From Coprousia sp963931435 (GTDB taxonomy: Bacteria; Actinomycetota; Coriobacteriia; Coriobacteriales; Coriobacteriaceae): DNA of 64,000 nt. The translations under genes and the position numbers were made by a program. The stretch spans positions 1,550,001-1,614,000 of the forward strand of contig OZ007012.1 of assembly GCA_963931435.1 (NCBI GenBank). The letters run 5' to 3'. The stretch's first letter is position 1. Every line of letters starts with the position of its first letter. Below, piece after piece: positions 39,324 to 52,339 of the stretch. Under the pieces are notes generated by a model. It did not search any database and was not told where the DNA came from. It worked only from the letters and a program-made list of their open reading frames with translations.

Positions 39324-39929
39324 TCACCCTTCCTCTTGAGAGAGTGAGAGAACTTCCTGTCCATAGAGCTCACGATAACGCTGCCATGCGTTGTTCACGC
39401 GGATGAGATAGGCCTGCGTCTCCGGAAACGTGATGGCGTTGTGCAGCACGGTGTCTTCCTGAGACCACTGGCTGGCGTTGCTCAGCCCCGCGTTGTAGGC
39501 GGCGATGGCCAGATCGATCGACCCATGGAAGTAATCGATGAGGTAGGCGAGGTAAGCGCAGCCGATCTCGATGCTCGTGGCCGGATCATCCAAATCATCG
39601 GGGTCGTATCGGTCGCCATCGACCAGCCCCAGCTTCACCATATCAGATGCCGTCTCAGGCATGAGCTGCATGAGGCCCTGTGCGCCCTGCGTCGACGAGG
39701 AAGCAGGGTCCCAGTTGGATTCCGCCTTGATGACCGCGGCAACCAGGAGGGGATCCACCGTATGGCGCTCTGCAGACTGGGCGATGTAGGCGCGATATTC
39801 AAGCGGGTAGAACGGCTTGAAGAGGATAGACGGAGCAAAGGTATAGACATAGGCGATGAACCCGAATACGGCGACCGCGGCCAGGGGCACCGTTCGATAC
39901 CAAGTTCGTAGAAGCAGACGGCCGATCAT
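39324..39929 (-). CDS. Membrane-anchored lytic transglycosylase (SLT domain)
   Basis: An enzyme that cleaves peptidoglycan glycan strands without water. The 201-residue protein has one N-terminal membrane segment (VPLAAVAVFGFIAYVYTFA). The SLT domain follows: catalytic Glu in AAVIKAESNWDP, then TQGAQGLMQLMPETA and the AAYNAG motif. The ATG overlaps the coaE stop (ATGA), so the genes are coupled. G+C content of this gene and coaE looks lower than that of neighbouring genes. Confidence 0.92.
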   Translation of the reverse strand: MIGRLLLRTWYRTVPLAAVAVFGFIAYVYTFAPSILFKPFYPLEYRAYIAQSAERHTVDPLLVAAVIKAESNWDPASSSTQGAQGLMQLMPETASDMVKLGLVDGDRYDPDDLDDPATSIEIGCAYLAYLIDYFHGSIDLAIAAYNAGLSNASQWSQEDTVLHNAITFPETQAYLIRVNNAWQRYRELYGQEVLSLSQEEG

Positions 39930-40564
39930 AGGGACGCCCGCTCTTGGTTGCAGGCGACGAACCCGTGTCCCTCAAGCCAGGCGTCCAGCTCCGCGAAGAG
40001 GGAGTCATCGGCGGCGCTGTTGTCGATGACGACCGATGCCAAAGCGCAGAGCTCCTCCTCAGAAGGCTGCACCTCTGCACGGCGATCGAAGTCCCCAGAC
40101 GCCATGCCTCGCTCAACAGCCCGCTCGCGACGCAATTCGAGCGGTGCGGTGATGGCGATGACCTCATCCGCCAAGGGGAACGCTTGGACGAACGACGCCG
40201 CAACAGAGATCTCGACCACCGTGAACAGATAGCCCGAGGGCGCAGCGGCGCAGCACTGAGGTTCGACCAGGATATCCGCGAGCTTCTGAAGAAGCCTCGG
40301 ATGAACGAGAGCGTTCAGGCGACTCGTCGCCTCAGGTGAAGCGAAGGCGCGCTGCGCGAGACGAGCGGTAATGATGCAGCCGTCATCGTCCAGAACATCC
40401 GAGCCGAAGGTATCAGCGATCTCGATGATGAGATCGGAACCGGGTTGATACAACGTCTTGGCGAGTTGATCAAGATCGATGAGACGCCCGCCGTGCATCT
40501 CGAGATAGCGGGCAGCGGTCGATTTACCAGAAGCGATGTTGCCGATGACGAAAACGGTATACAC
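39926..40564 (-). CDS. coaE: Dephospho-CoA kinase
   Basis: Phosphorylates dephospho-CoA in the last step of CoA synthesis. The 212-residue protein has the P-loop GNIASGKSTAARYLE, LIDLDQLAKTLYQPG and a LID region around VERGMASGDFDRRAEVQPSEEE. The usual acidic HP motif appears as LVHPRLLQKL. I chose GTG 40564, which has GGGGAGG upstream; the longer frame would run back into the rRNA terminator. It is the first gene after the rRNA operon, on the same strand. Confidence 0.88.
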   Translation of the reverse strand: MYTVFVIGNIASGKSTAARYLEMHGGRLIDLDQLAKTLYQPGSDLIIEIADTFGSDVLDDDGCIITARLAQRAFASPEATSRLNALVHPRLLQKLADILVEPQCCAAAPSGYLFTVVEISVAASFVQAFPLADEVIAITAPLELRRERAVERGMASGDFDRRAEVQPSEEELCALASVVIDNSAADDSLFAELDAWLEGHGFVACNQERASL

Positions 40565-40632
40565 GCTCCGCCTCCCCGTGACGTATGGAAATGAGCCGAA
40601 TGGATACTGTACGCCAAAGCGCGATACGAGGA

Positions 40633-40662
40633 AAGGGGCCCCGACGAACACGTCGGGGCCCC
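40633..40662 (-). terminator. rRNA operon terminator
   Basis: GGGGCCCCGACG and CGTCGGGGCCCC form a perfect 12-bp stem around four bases. On the minus strand TTTCCTCG follows. Confidence 0.88.
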
Positions 40663-40696
40663 TCTCGAAGGCGGTGAAGACGGCTGGTGCCGTCCA

Positions 40697-40816
40697 CCGG
40701 TCAGCGGCGCCCTGCCCTCCCACGGACTAATCCGCAGTACTCTCGGCGCGGGGGGTCTTAGCTTCCGGGTTCGGAACGGGTCCGGGCGTGCCACCCCCGC
40801 CATGGCCGCTGACCGG
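40697..40816 (-). rRNA. rrf: 5S ribosomal RNA
   Basis: The ends CCGGTCAGCGGC and GCCGCTGACCGG pair as the terminal helix. Between them the minus strand contains the conserved CCCGTTCCGAACCCGGAAG. It follows 23S in the usual order. Ends are approximate. Confidence 0.93.
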
Positions 40817-40964
40817 TGGGCGGCGCCCTCCGGTCCCGGGGGGACCGCGTGCCCTGGGGGCCGCACAGCGCATGGAGCGTGCCCGTCCGACGGATGATCC
40901 GGATGTGGGGCGTCCGACCGCGCGGGACCGCGCGGGTCCGCGCGCCCCGTGAGGGGCGCGGGGA

Positions 40965-43928
<2,964 letters not shown>

Positions 43929-44370
43929 GCGCCCGGAGGGGCGCGGACCGCGCAAGGCCGCCCACTTGGAGCTGCCTTCGTGATCTCATATACAGGTATA
44001 TGTATCGTGGGTCTCGCATACCGGCCCCCGGAGGGGCCGGCTGATCAGATGCTCCCACCGAAGAATGAGTCTTGTGAACTTATCTTCGATCTCATGCTTT
44101 CAATATCTACTCTCATGAATTTCCGGATCGCTATCTAGTCCTAGTCAATCTAGCCTAGATGGAGAATCTTCCGTCGGACCGGCGGCCTCGGCCACCGGCC
44201 CGCTCCTGCGCTATGCGGCTCTCAAGGTACGCGGGGCGAACCCCCGGGGACCGGGCACCGCAGGCTGGGCTCCCTCCAGGTCGGGACGGCCCGGGCTCGG
44301 GCCCGGGATCCGTGCATGGATTCTTGTCTTGTGAGAAAGATTCGCGTGATCTTCCCAGGGCTTTCTCCCT
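43929..44370 (-). other. 16S-23S internal spacer, no tRNA gene
   Basis: A spacer of about 440 bases. I looked for Ile, Ala and other tRNA structures and found none. GGCCCCTCCGGGGGCC-like and other GC-rich hairpins near both ends are probably RNase III processing stems. Confidence 0.75.
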
Positions 44371-45880
<1,510 letters not shown>

Positions 45881-46416
45881 GTGTCGAAATCGACCGGACT
45901 CGGAGCCCGGGCCTGACCGGCTCAACGCCGATCGGATCCATCGTATCGAAGCTCTCTTGCCTGGGACGGGGTCTGTCCTCGAAGGACCTCCCTGTCCTCT
46001 GCTGGAAAGGTTCCAATATAAGATGGTTCATGTCCATCCCTGGAAGGACCGCGGGACCATGGCCCCGCGTCCTGCCTGCGGTATCCGGTTCTCAAGGTGC
46101 CCGCCGCCCGGCTGGGCCGCGCGGCAAGGAGTTATATTGCCAGCCCCCGGGGCCCGGCGCAAGGGGGAGGGCGGCTCTCCACAAGGTGAACACAATTCTT
46201 GAACTTCTCTCCAACCTGCTTCGCGAGCCCCTGCCACAAGAGCTCAACGTTCAACGGGACTCTTGCTGCTGGCGCTTATGCTGGCCCTCATGACTATTGC
46301 AAGCATGTAGACCTGCATGTAGGCCGCTCTCACTTGTCCCCATGGACCTCTCTGTACTGAGCTGAGCATCCTTTACTCACATCCGTATCCTTTGCCCACG
46401 CTGGTCCAGTCGATAC
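45881..46416 (-). promoter_or_regulatory. rRNA operon leader and promoter region
   Basis: About 535 bases without a gene upstream of 16S. On the minus strand TTGCAA (about 46305-46300) and CATAAG lie 16 bases apart, and a TATATT occurs near 46020. Either could be an rRNA promoter; neither matches consensus at both boxes. The leader also contains GC-rich hairpins. Confidence 0.4.
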
Positions 46417-46444
46417 GAAAACGGGGCACCCGCAGGCGCCCCGT
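46417..46444 (-). terminator. Terminator of the infC-rpmI-rplT operon
   Basis: ACGGGGCGCC and GGTGCCCCGT pair with one mismatch around TGCG, followed on the minus strand by TTTCG. Confidence 0.8.
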
Positions 46445-46486
46445 TGAGATGCATTGCTTGATGCATGCGGTTTTAGGTGAGAAGCC

Positions 46487-46846
46487 TTACGCCTCCAGCG
46501 CCTTCTTGGCGATAGTGCAAAGCTCGTTGAAGCTCTCGGTGTCCTCGTAGGCCATCTGGGCGAGCACCTTGCGGTCGAGCTCGATGCCGGCGACCTTGAG
46601 GCCGTGCATGAACTGGCTGTAGGAGATGTCGTTCAGGCGGGCGGCAGCGTTGATGCGCTGGATCCACAGGCTGCGGATGTCGCGCTTCTTGTTGCGGCGA
46701 TCGCGGTACTGGTACTGGAGCGAGTGCTGGACCTGCTCCTTGGCATGACGATAGGTACGCGAAGCGGCGCCGTAGTAGCCCTTCGCCATCTTCATAACGG
46801 TGCGGTGGTGCTTACGCGCCATAACGCCGCGCTTGATACGTGCCAT
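46487..46846 (-). CDS. rplT: 50S ribosomal protein L20
   Basis: L20 binds 23S rRNA early in 50S assembly and in other bacteria represses its own operon through the leader. The 119-residue protein has the basic N-terminus ARIKRGVMARKHHRT, AKGYYGAASRTYR and RRNKKRDIRSLWIQRINAAAR. It is the last gene of the operon. Confidence 0.97.
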   Translation of the reverse strand: MARIKRGVMARKHHRTVMKMAKGYYGAASRTYRHAKEQVQHSLQYQYRDRRNKKRDIRSLWIQRINAAARLNDISYSQFMHGLKVAGIELDRKVLAQMAYEDTESFNELCTIAKKALEA

Positions 46847-46896
46847 AAAGAATCACTCCTCGTGTGTCAGGACGGTCGAACGGTTGGAAAGAAGCC

Positions 46897-47088
46897 TTAG
46901 GCAAGGCGCGAGACGACGGTCTTGCGATCGGCGGAAGAGACGGTGGTCTCGCTGCGGAAGTTGCGCTTGCGCTTCGTGGTCTTCTTGGTGAGGATGTGGC
47001 TCTTGAAGGCCTTGGCGCGCATGATCTTGCCGGAACCGGTGACGCGGAAGCGCTTCTTGGTGCCGCTGTGGGACTTCATCTTAGGCAT
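46897..47088 (-). CDS. rpmI: 50S ribosomal protein L35
   Basis: A small 50S protein of 63 residues with the family start PKMKSHSGTKKRFRVTGSGK and the central HILTKKTTKRKRNFR. It lies between infC and rplT in the conserved order, 26 bases after infC. Confidence 0.97.
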   Translation of the reverse strand: MPKMKSHSGTKKRFRVTGSGKIMRAKAFKSHILTKKTTKRKRNFRSETTVSSADRKTVVSRLA

Positions 47089-47114
47089 GAGACTTCTCCT
47101 TAACTAGCCTTCGG

Positions 47115-47675
47115 TTACTTCTTCTTGTCTTCGCTCTTCTCGGGCTTCTCATCGAAGGCGCCCTTGATCGGAGCGAGGAGCATGAGCATGTTGCGGCCCT
47201 CGAGCTTGGGCTGCGACTCGACGGTCGCATAGGGCTTGAGATCGGCGGCAAGGCGCTCCAGCACGTTCAGACCCTGCTCGGGATGGGCCATCTCGCGGCC
47301 GCGGAACATGATGGTGATCTTGACGCGCGCGCCCTTCTTGAGGAAGCGCAGAACGTGGCCCTTCTTGGTCTCGTAATCGCCCACGTCGATCTTCGGCCGG
47401 AACTTCATCTCCTTGACCTCGACCCTGGACTGGTTCTTACGAGCAGCCTTGGCCTTGATGGCCTGCTGATACTTGTACTTGCCGTAGTCCATGACGCGGC
47501 AGACCGGCGGATCGGCGTTGGGCGCGATCTCGACCAGGTCGAGACCCTGCTCATCGGCGACACGCTGCGCATCGCGGATGCCGAACAGGCCCAGCTGCGA
47601 TCCGTCGACGCCGATCAGGCGGCAACGCGTCGCGGTGATCTCGTCGTTGATGCGCGTGTCATCGTGTTTAGCTAT
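47115..47675 (-). CDS. infC: Translation initiation factor IF-3, apparent AUA start
   Basis: IF-3 keeps ribosomal subunits apart and checks start-codon pairing. The best start is ATA at 47675-47673: GGGGAGG lies eight bases upstream and the protein then opens AKHDDTRINDEITATRCRLI, as expected for the family. The 186-residue length fits. No ATG, GTG or TTG in this frame is near that ribosome-binding site. IF-3 genes in other bacteria use AUU-type starts so that IF-3 represses its own translation. The two domains are visible: N-terminal VMDYGKYKYQQ and C-terminal KFRPKIDVGDYETK. Confidence 0.92.
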   Translation of the reverse strand: MAKHDDTRINDEITATRCRLIGVDGSQLGLFGIRDAQRVADEQGLDLVEIAPNADPPVCRVMDYGKYKYQQAIKAKAARKNQSRVEVKEMKFRPKIDVGDYETKKGHVLRFLKKGARVKITIMFRGREMAHPEQGLNVLERLAADLKPYATVESQPKLEGRNMLMLLAPIKGAFDEKPEKSEDKKK

Positions 47676-47694
47676 TTTCGGTACCTCCCCATCT

Positions 47695-47868
47695 ATAAGA
47701 AATGCCCGGAGCCAGCGAGGGCATCCGGGCACATCACATCCATCTCGAAGGCGCCATGGCCTTCGCATGCATCATGTTGTACGACCAGACAGCAACCTCT
47801 TTGGCGCCGAAAGGTGGGGGCGTGAGCCCCGCTTTCCCATGCTGCGTGAAGCAGCTCGGGTAATGATA
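47695..47868 (-). promoter_or_regulatory. Leader of the infC operon with attenuator-like hairpin
   Basis: On the minus strand TGCTATCAT (about 47871-47863) is an extended -10 element. A leader of about 180 bases follows. Its last hairpin pairs TGCCCGGA (47731-47724) with TCCGGGCA (47710-47703) and is followed by TTTCTTATAG just before the IF-3 ribosome-binding site. This looks like an attenuator or L20-responsive leader, as known for this operon elsewhere. Confidence 0.65.
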
Positions 47869-47915
47869 GCACGAACGCCTGCCATGCGGCGCAATCCATG
47901 CTTTCATCACGAGCA

Positions 47916-47937
47916 AAAGGGCCCCGTGGGGCCCGCA
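47916..47937 (-). terminator. Terminator of tRNA-Leu(CAA)
   Basis: GCGGGCCCC and GGGGCCC pair around AC and are followed on the minus strand by TTTTGC. Confidence 0.75.
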
Positions 47938-47945
47938 TGCTCACG

Positions 47946-48032
47946 TGGTGCCCGAAGTGAGACTCGAACTCACATGTTGTCACCAACGGCAGATTTTGAG
48001 TCTGCTGCGTCTGCCAATTCCGCCATTCGGGC
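47946..48032 (-). tRNA. tRNA-Leu (anticodon CAA)
   Basis: An 87-base tRNA with a long variable arm. Acceptor stem GCCCGAA pairs with TTCGGGC, followed by A and an encoded CCA. The anticodon stem GCAGA/TCTGC encloses CTCAAAA, giving CAA. Confidence 0.94.
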
Positions 48033-48095
48033 GCATCACGGGCGATATGGTACCACAGAACCTCGCGCCCGTCCGGCATCAGGCGCGTAAACGCA

Positions 48096-48179
48096 GGAAT
48101 CCCCCGGGAGGATCCCCGGGCGAACAATCCGCAGGCCGAAGGCCGAGGACGTTCGCCCGGGGAACTCCCGGGGGATTCC
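48096..48179 (-). terminator. Very long hairpin downstream of fba
   Basis: The arms 48096-48125 and 48151-48179 are about 30 bases each and pair almost completely (for example GGAATCCCCCGGGAG with CTCCCGGGGGATTCC). The loop is about 25 bases. No clear T run follows. It is in the place of the fba terminator but is far longer than usual. Confidence 0.6.
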
Positions 48180-48200
48180 GGTCAAGAGTTTACGCAGCTG

Positions 48201-49067
48201 CTACGCCTTGTTGGCCGAGCCGAACTCCTCCATGAGCGCCTTGGTCTTCTCGACGATGGCGTCGCGACCGGGCTTGAGCACCTTGCGCGGATCGAAGCCC
48301 TTGCCCTCGAGGTCCTTGCCGGCCTCGATGTACTTGCGGGTGGCCGCCGCGAAGACGAGCTGGAGGTCGGTGTTGACGTTGATCTTGGAGACGCCCAGCG
48401 AAATGGCCTTCTTGATCTGATCCTCGGGGATGCCCGAGCCGCCGTGCAGGACGAGCGGCAGATCGCCCACCTGCTGCTTAATCTCGTTCAGGCGATCGAA
48501 CGACAGGCCCGCCCAGTTGTCGGGGTACACGCCGTGGATGTTGCCGATGCCGCAGGCAAGGAAGTCGACGCCCAGATCGGCGATCTGCTTGCACTCAGCC
48601 GGATCGGCCAGCTCGCCGGAGGAGGTCACGCCGTCCTCGGTGCCGCCGATGCCGCCCACCTCGGCCTCGATGGAGAGGCCCTTGGAGTGGGCGAGCTCCA
48701 CGAGCTCCTTGGTGCGGTCGAGGTTGAGCTGGAAGGTCTCCTCATGGGAGCCGTCGTACATGATGGAGGTGAAGCCTGCCTCGATGGCCTTGAAGCAGTC
48801 CTCATACGAGCCGTGATCGAGGTGCAGCGCCACCGGCACGGTCACGCCCGTGGCCTCGACGCAGGCCTTGACCATGTCGGCGACGACCTTGAAGCTGCCC
48901 ATCCACTTGGCGGCACCGGCGGTGGCCTGGATGATCAGCGGGCTCTTGGCCTCCTCGGCGGCCTGGAGGATGGCGAGCGTCCACTCCAGGTTGTTGGTGT
49001 TGAAGGCGCCGAGCGCGTAGTGGCCGGCCTCCGCCTTCTTGAGCATGTCAGCAGCGTTGACGAGCAT
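48201..49067 (-). CDS. fba: Class II fructose-bisphosphate aldolase
   Basis: Zinc-dependent cleavage of fructose 1,6-bisphosphate in glycolysis. The 288-residue protein shows the zinc ligand region ALHLDHGSYEDC, then IEAEVGGIGGTEDG. CGIGNIHGVYP, LVLHGGSGIP and the phosphate-binding KINVNTDLQ follow. A -10-like TACACT near 49115 on the minus strand and a good ribosome-binding site (TAGGAGG) precede it. It is probably monocistronic. Confidence 0.97.
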   Translation of the reverse strand: MLVNAADMLKKAEAGHYALGAFNTNNLEWTLAILQAAEEAKSPLIIQATAGAAKWMGSFKVVADMVKACVEATGVTVPVALHLDHGSYEDCFKAIEAGFTSIMYDGSHEETFQLNLDRTKELVELAHSKGLSIEAEVGGIGGTEDGVTSSGELADPAECKQIADLGVDFLACGIGNIHGVYPDNWAGLSFDRLNEIKQQVGDLPLVLHGGSGIPEDQIKKAISLGVSKINVNTDLQLVFAAATRKYIEAGKDLEGKGFDPRKVLKPGRDAIVEKTKALMEEFGSANKA

Positions 49068-49160
49068 ACAGAACCTCCTAGTAAAGGTTGCCCAATGACG
49101 TCACTAGTGTACCACGCGGCCCCCGCCATGTTCCGCTGAACGAGTCGAGCGGGGCCACGC

Positions 49161-49853
49161 CTAGCGTACGGGGCTCATGAACGGATTGGTCTCGAGCTCT
49201 TGGCCGATGGTCGTCGTGGGGCCGTGGCCCGTGCAGCAGAGGGTCTCGGCGGGGAGCAGGCGCCCCAGGCGCTCGAGCGAGGCCAGGATGGCATCGTCAT
49301 CGCCGCCGAAGAGATCGGTGCGCCCATGGCTGCCCGGGAAGAGCGTGTCGCCCACGAAGGCGACGGACCCCTCCTCCGACGCGACGAAGAGCGTGACGCC
49401 GGCCGGGGTGTGGCCGGGCGTGGAGATGACCTGCAGGCGCGCCGCGCCGCAGGGGATCTCGTCGCCCTCGCGCAGAAGACGCGTCGGTTCGCCGGGATCC
49501 TCGGTGTCGATGCCCCAGGAGCCCTTCTGGTGAGCTATGTTGATGCGAGCGCAGTCAAGGTCGCCCTCCGGAAGCAGGAAGGGGACGTCGGGGCCGAGCG
49601 CGCGGCGCATCCCCGCGACGCCGCCCAGGTGGTCGGCGTGCCCATGCGTGCACACGATCGCCACGATACGGCCCTCCGGATGCGCCTCGGCGAACATCTG
49701 GACAAGCCGCTCCCCCTCCCATGCCGGGTCGATGACCACCGCCTCGCCATCCGAGACGACGAAGTAGGTGTTGGTCTCGATCGGGCCGTTCACCACACAG
49801 GAGACCTCGACGGGCCCGCAGGGCGCGGTGTCCAGCACGAAATCCTCTACCAT
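49161..49853 (-). CDS. MBL-fold metallo-hydrolase (glyoxalase II-like)
   Basis: A 230-residue metallo-beta-lactamase-fold hydrolase of the hydroxyacylglutathione-hydrolase-like group. It has the metal motif THGHADHLGG (H70-x-H-x-D-H75), the later ligands STPGHTPAG and FVGDTLFPGSHGRTD, and the final CTGHGPTTTIG. The true substrate cannot be read from the sequence. I chose ATG 49853, which has GGAGGG immediately upstream. It lies 123 bases after relA on the same strand and may be its last co-transcribed gene. Confidence 0.88.
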   Translation of the reverse strand: MVEDFVLDTAPCGPVEVSCVVNGPIETNTYFVVSDGEAVVIDPAWEGERLVQMFAEAHPEGRIVAIVCTHGHADHLGGVAGMRRALGPDVPFLLPEGDLDCARINIAHQKGSWGIDTEDPGEPTRLLREGDEIPCGAARLQVISTPGHTPAGVTLFVASEEGSVAFVGDTLFPGSHGRTDLFGGDDDAILASLERLGRLLPAETLCCTGHGPTTTIGQELETNPFMSPVR

Positions 49854-49976
49854 GATCCCTCCTTGTTCGGATCTGAACGGGGACGCGGACGGCTCCGGTG
49901 CCGCCGGTCCGCACGCGCATGAGCGCTTGACGACCTGTACCTCTGAGGGGACGGCCGCCATACGCGATGCAGCGCG

Positions 49977-52328
49977 CTACCCGCGGCGCTTCAGCGTCTT
50001 GGAGCCCTCGCCGGGCATGAGGCGGCGCGCGTCGTAGACGCTCTCGACGCGGCTGATGGCGGCCAGCAGCGGATCGAGCCCGCTGGCGTCGGAGATCTCA
50101 ACCAGGAAGCGCAGCACGGCCAGGCCCTCGCGGTTGGTGGAGGTCGCCGCCGAGAGGATGTTGGCGCCCGCGTCGCCGATGGCGATGGTCACGTCCTTCA
50201 GAAGCCCCATGCGGTCGAGGCACTCGACCACGATCTCGACCTGGAAGAGGGCGTCCGCCTGGGTATCCCACTCGACCTCGATCATGCGCTCGGGGTGCTC
50301 CATGAGGCCCTTGACGTTGGGGCAGTTGGCACGATGCACCGAGACGCCGCGACCGCGCGTGATGAAGCCCACGATATCGTCGCCGGCGACGGGGTTGCAG
50401 CAGTGCGCGAGGCGCACCAGGAGCCCGGCGTCTTCGGCGCCCTTGACGCGCACGCCCGAGCTCCCCTTCTCCTTGCGCTGCGGGCGCCGGTTGGAGCCGC
50501 GCGCCGGATGGGCCGCGACCTCGGCGGCGACCCCGGTCGCCGTCTCCTCGGGCTTGGGGTCGAGGATGTTCTGCACCTTGTTGCCCACCAGGCGCGGGGC
50601 GACCTTGCCCGACCCAACGGCGGCGAACAGGTCCTCGAGGCGCTTGTAGTTGAGCTGCTCGCACACCTGGTTGAGCGCGCGCGTCGAGCGCGGCGTCGAG
50701 ATGCCGTAGCCGCGCTTGCGCAGGTCCTTGGCGATGATCTCGCGACCCGCCGCCGCGTCGTCGTCCTTGGTGACGGCGGCGAAGTAATGGCGGATCTTGG
50801 ACTTGGCCGAAGGGGTCTTGACGATGTTCAGCCAGTCGCGCGAGGGCTTGGCGTTCTTGTTGGTGAGGATCTCCACGCGGTCGCCCGTGAGCAGCACGTG
50901 GGTGAGCGGCGCGACGACCCCGTTGACCTTGGCGCCCACACAGTGGTTGCCCACCTCGGTGTGCACCGCGTAGGCGAAATCGAGCGGGGTCGAGCCGGCG
51001 CGCAGGTTCATGACCTCGCCCTTGGGCGTGAACACGAAGATCTCCTGGTCGTACAGGTCGACCTTGAGCGAATGGAGGAACTCCTTGGGATCGTCCATGT
51101 CGTCGGAGGCGGCCCAGTCCAGCGAGTGCTTGAGCATGTTGATCTGCTCGTCGAGGCGCTGCTGGTCGGTCGACTTCATCGACGTCGAGCCGCCCGAGCG
51201 CTTGTAGAGCCAGTGCGCGGCGATGCCGTACTCGGCCTGCTCGTGCATCTCGTAGGTGCGGATCTGGATCTCGAGCGGGCGGGCGGTGGGGCCGATGACC
51301 GTGGTGTGCAGCGACTGGTAGTTGTTGAACTTGGGCATGGCGATGTAGTCCTTGAAGCGCCCCGGCATGGGGTGCCACAGGCTGTGCACGGCGCCGAGCG
51401 CCGAATAGCAGTCGCCCACGGTCCGGCAGATGACGCGCAGGGCCACCAGGTCGTAGATCTCGGAGAACTCCTTGCCCTTGCGCTTCATCTTCTGGTAGAT
51501 GGACCAATAGTGCTTGGAACGGCCGTTGATCTGGAAACCGGTGAGCCCGGCACGGGAGAGCTCGTCGGTGAGGGTGCGGATGGTCTCGGCCAGGAAGCGC
51601 TCACGCACCTCGCGGCTCTCGGCCACCATGCGGGCGATGCGCTGGTAGGCCTCGGGCTCCAGGTAGAAGAACGAGAGGTCCTCGAGCTCCCATTTGATGG
51701 AGCTCATGCCCAGGCGGTCGGCGAGCGGCGCGTAGACGTCCATGGTCTCGCGCGCCTTGAACAGGCGCCGGTCCTCGCGCAGGGCCGCCAGCGTGCGCAT
51801 GTTGTGCAGGCGGTCGGCCAGCTTGACGATGATGACCCGGATGTCGCGCGACATGGCGAGGAACATCTTGCGCAGGTTGAGCGCCTGCTTCTCGTCCATG
51901 CTGTCGACCTCGATGTTGGTGAGCTTGGTGACGCCGTCCACCAGCTCGGCGACGGTGTCGCCGAAGATGCCGCGCACGTCGGCGAGCGAGACCTCGGTGT
52001 CCTCGACGGTGTCGTGCAGAAGCGCCGCGCAGATCACGTCGCAATCCATCTTGAGCTCGGCCAGGATGATGGCGACCTCGACGGGATGGTTGATGTAGGG
52101 CTCGCCGGAGCGCCGCTTCTGGGCGGAGTGCTTCTCGGCGGCGAAGCAGTAGGCGTGCTCCATGAGCGCGCGGTCGGCATCGCTCATGTACTTGGCGCAC
52201 AGCGCGGCGAGCCTGTCGTAGTCGTCCGCGCAGATCTCGGGCGGAAGGTCGGCCGCCTTGGTGTAGTGGACCATCTGGGAAAACGCCGTCAACGAGGCGT
52301 CATGAGCCGCGCGCGCAGCAGCATCCAT
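49977..52328 (-). CDS. relA: Bifunctional (p)ppGpp synthetase/hydrolase RelA/SpoT
   Basis: Makes and degrades (p)ppGpp in the stringent response. The 783-residue protein has four parts. The HD hydrolase contains CAALLHDTVEDTEVS. The synthetase region contains GRSKHYWSIYQKMKRKGKEF and EIYDLVALRVI. TGS is around FVFTPKGEVMNLRAGSTP and the C-terminal ACT domain around residues 710-780. Intact HD residues suggest that both activities are present. ATG 52328 lies six bases after AAGGAGG; the TTG at 52334 is too close to it. recJ-recQ ends 11 bases upstream, so the two are probably co-transcribed. Confidence 0.96.
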   Translation of the reverse strand: MDAAARAAHDASLTAFSQMVHYTKAADLPPEICADDYDRLAALCAKYMSDADRALMEHAYCFAAEKHSAQKRRSGEPYINHPVEVAIILAELKMDCDVICAALLHDTVEDTEVSLADVRGIFGDTVAELVDGVTKLTNIEVDSMDEKQALNLRKMFLAMSRDIRVIIVKLADRLHNMRTLAALREDRRLFKARETMDVYAPLADRLGMSSIKWELEDLSFFYLEPEAYQRIARMVAESREVRERFLAETIRTLTDELSRAGLTGFQINGRSKHYWSIYQKMKRKGKEFSEIYDLVALRVICRTVGDCYSALGAVHSLWHPMPGRFKDYIAMPKFNNYQSLHTTVIGPTARPLEIQIRTYEMHEQAEYGIAAHWLYKRSGGSTSMKSTDQQRLDEQINMLKHSLDWAASDDMDDPKEFLHSLKVDLYDQEIFVFTPKGEVMNLRAGSTPLDFAYAVHTEVGNHCVGAKVNGVVAPLTHVLLTGDRVEILTNKNAKPSRDWLNIVKTPSAKSKIRHYFAAVTKDDDAAAGREIIAKDLRKRGYGISTPRSTRALNQVCEQLNYKRLEDLFAAVGSGKVAPRLVGNKVQNILDPKPEETATGVAAEVAAHPARGSNRRPQRKEKGSSGVRVKGAEDAGLLVRLAHCCNPVAGDDIVGFITRGRGVSVHRANCPNVKGLMEHPERMIEVEWDTQADALFQVEIVVECLDRMGLLKDVTIAIGDAGANILSAATSTNREGLAVLRFLVEISDASGLDPLLAAISRVESVYDARRLMPGEGSKTLKRRG

Positions 52329-52339
52329 CTCCAACCTCC

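Noticed and set aside
43929..44370. Possible tRNA-Ile or tRNA-Ala in the 16S-23S spacer
   Set aside because: No acceptor stem, T loop or anticodon arm could be assembled on either strand.
47693..48127. Minus-strand frame across the infC leader and tRNA-Leu
   Set aside because: It runs through a tRNA gene and its terminator and has no recognisable domain.
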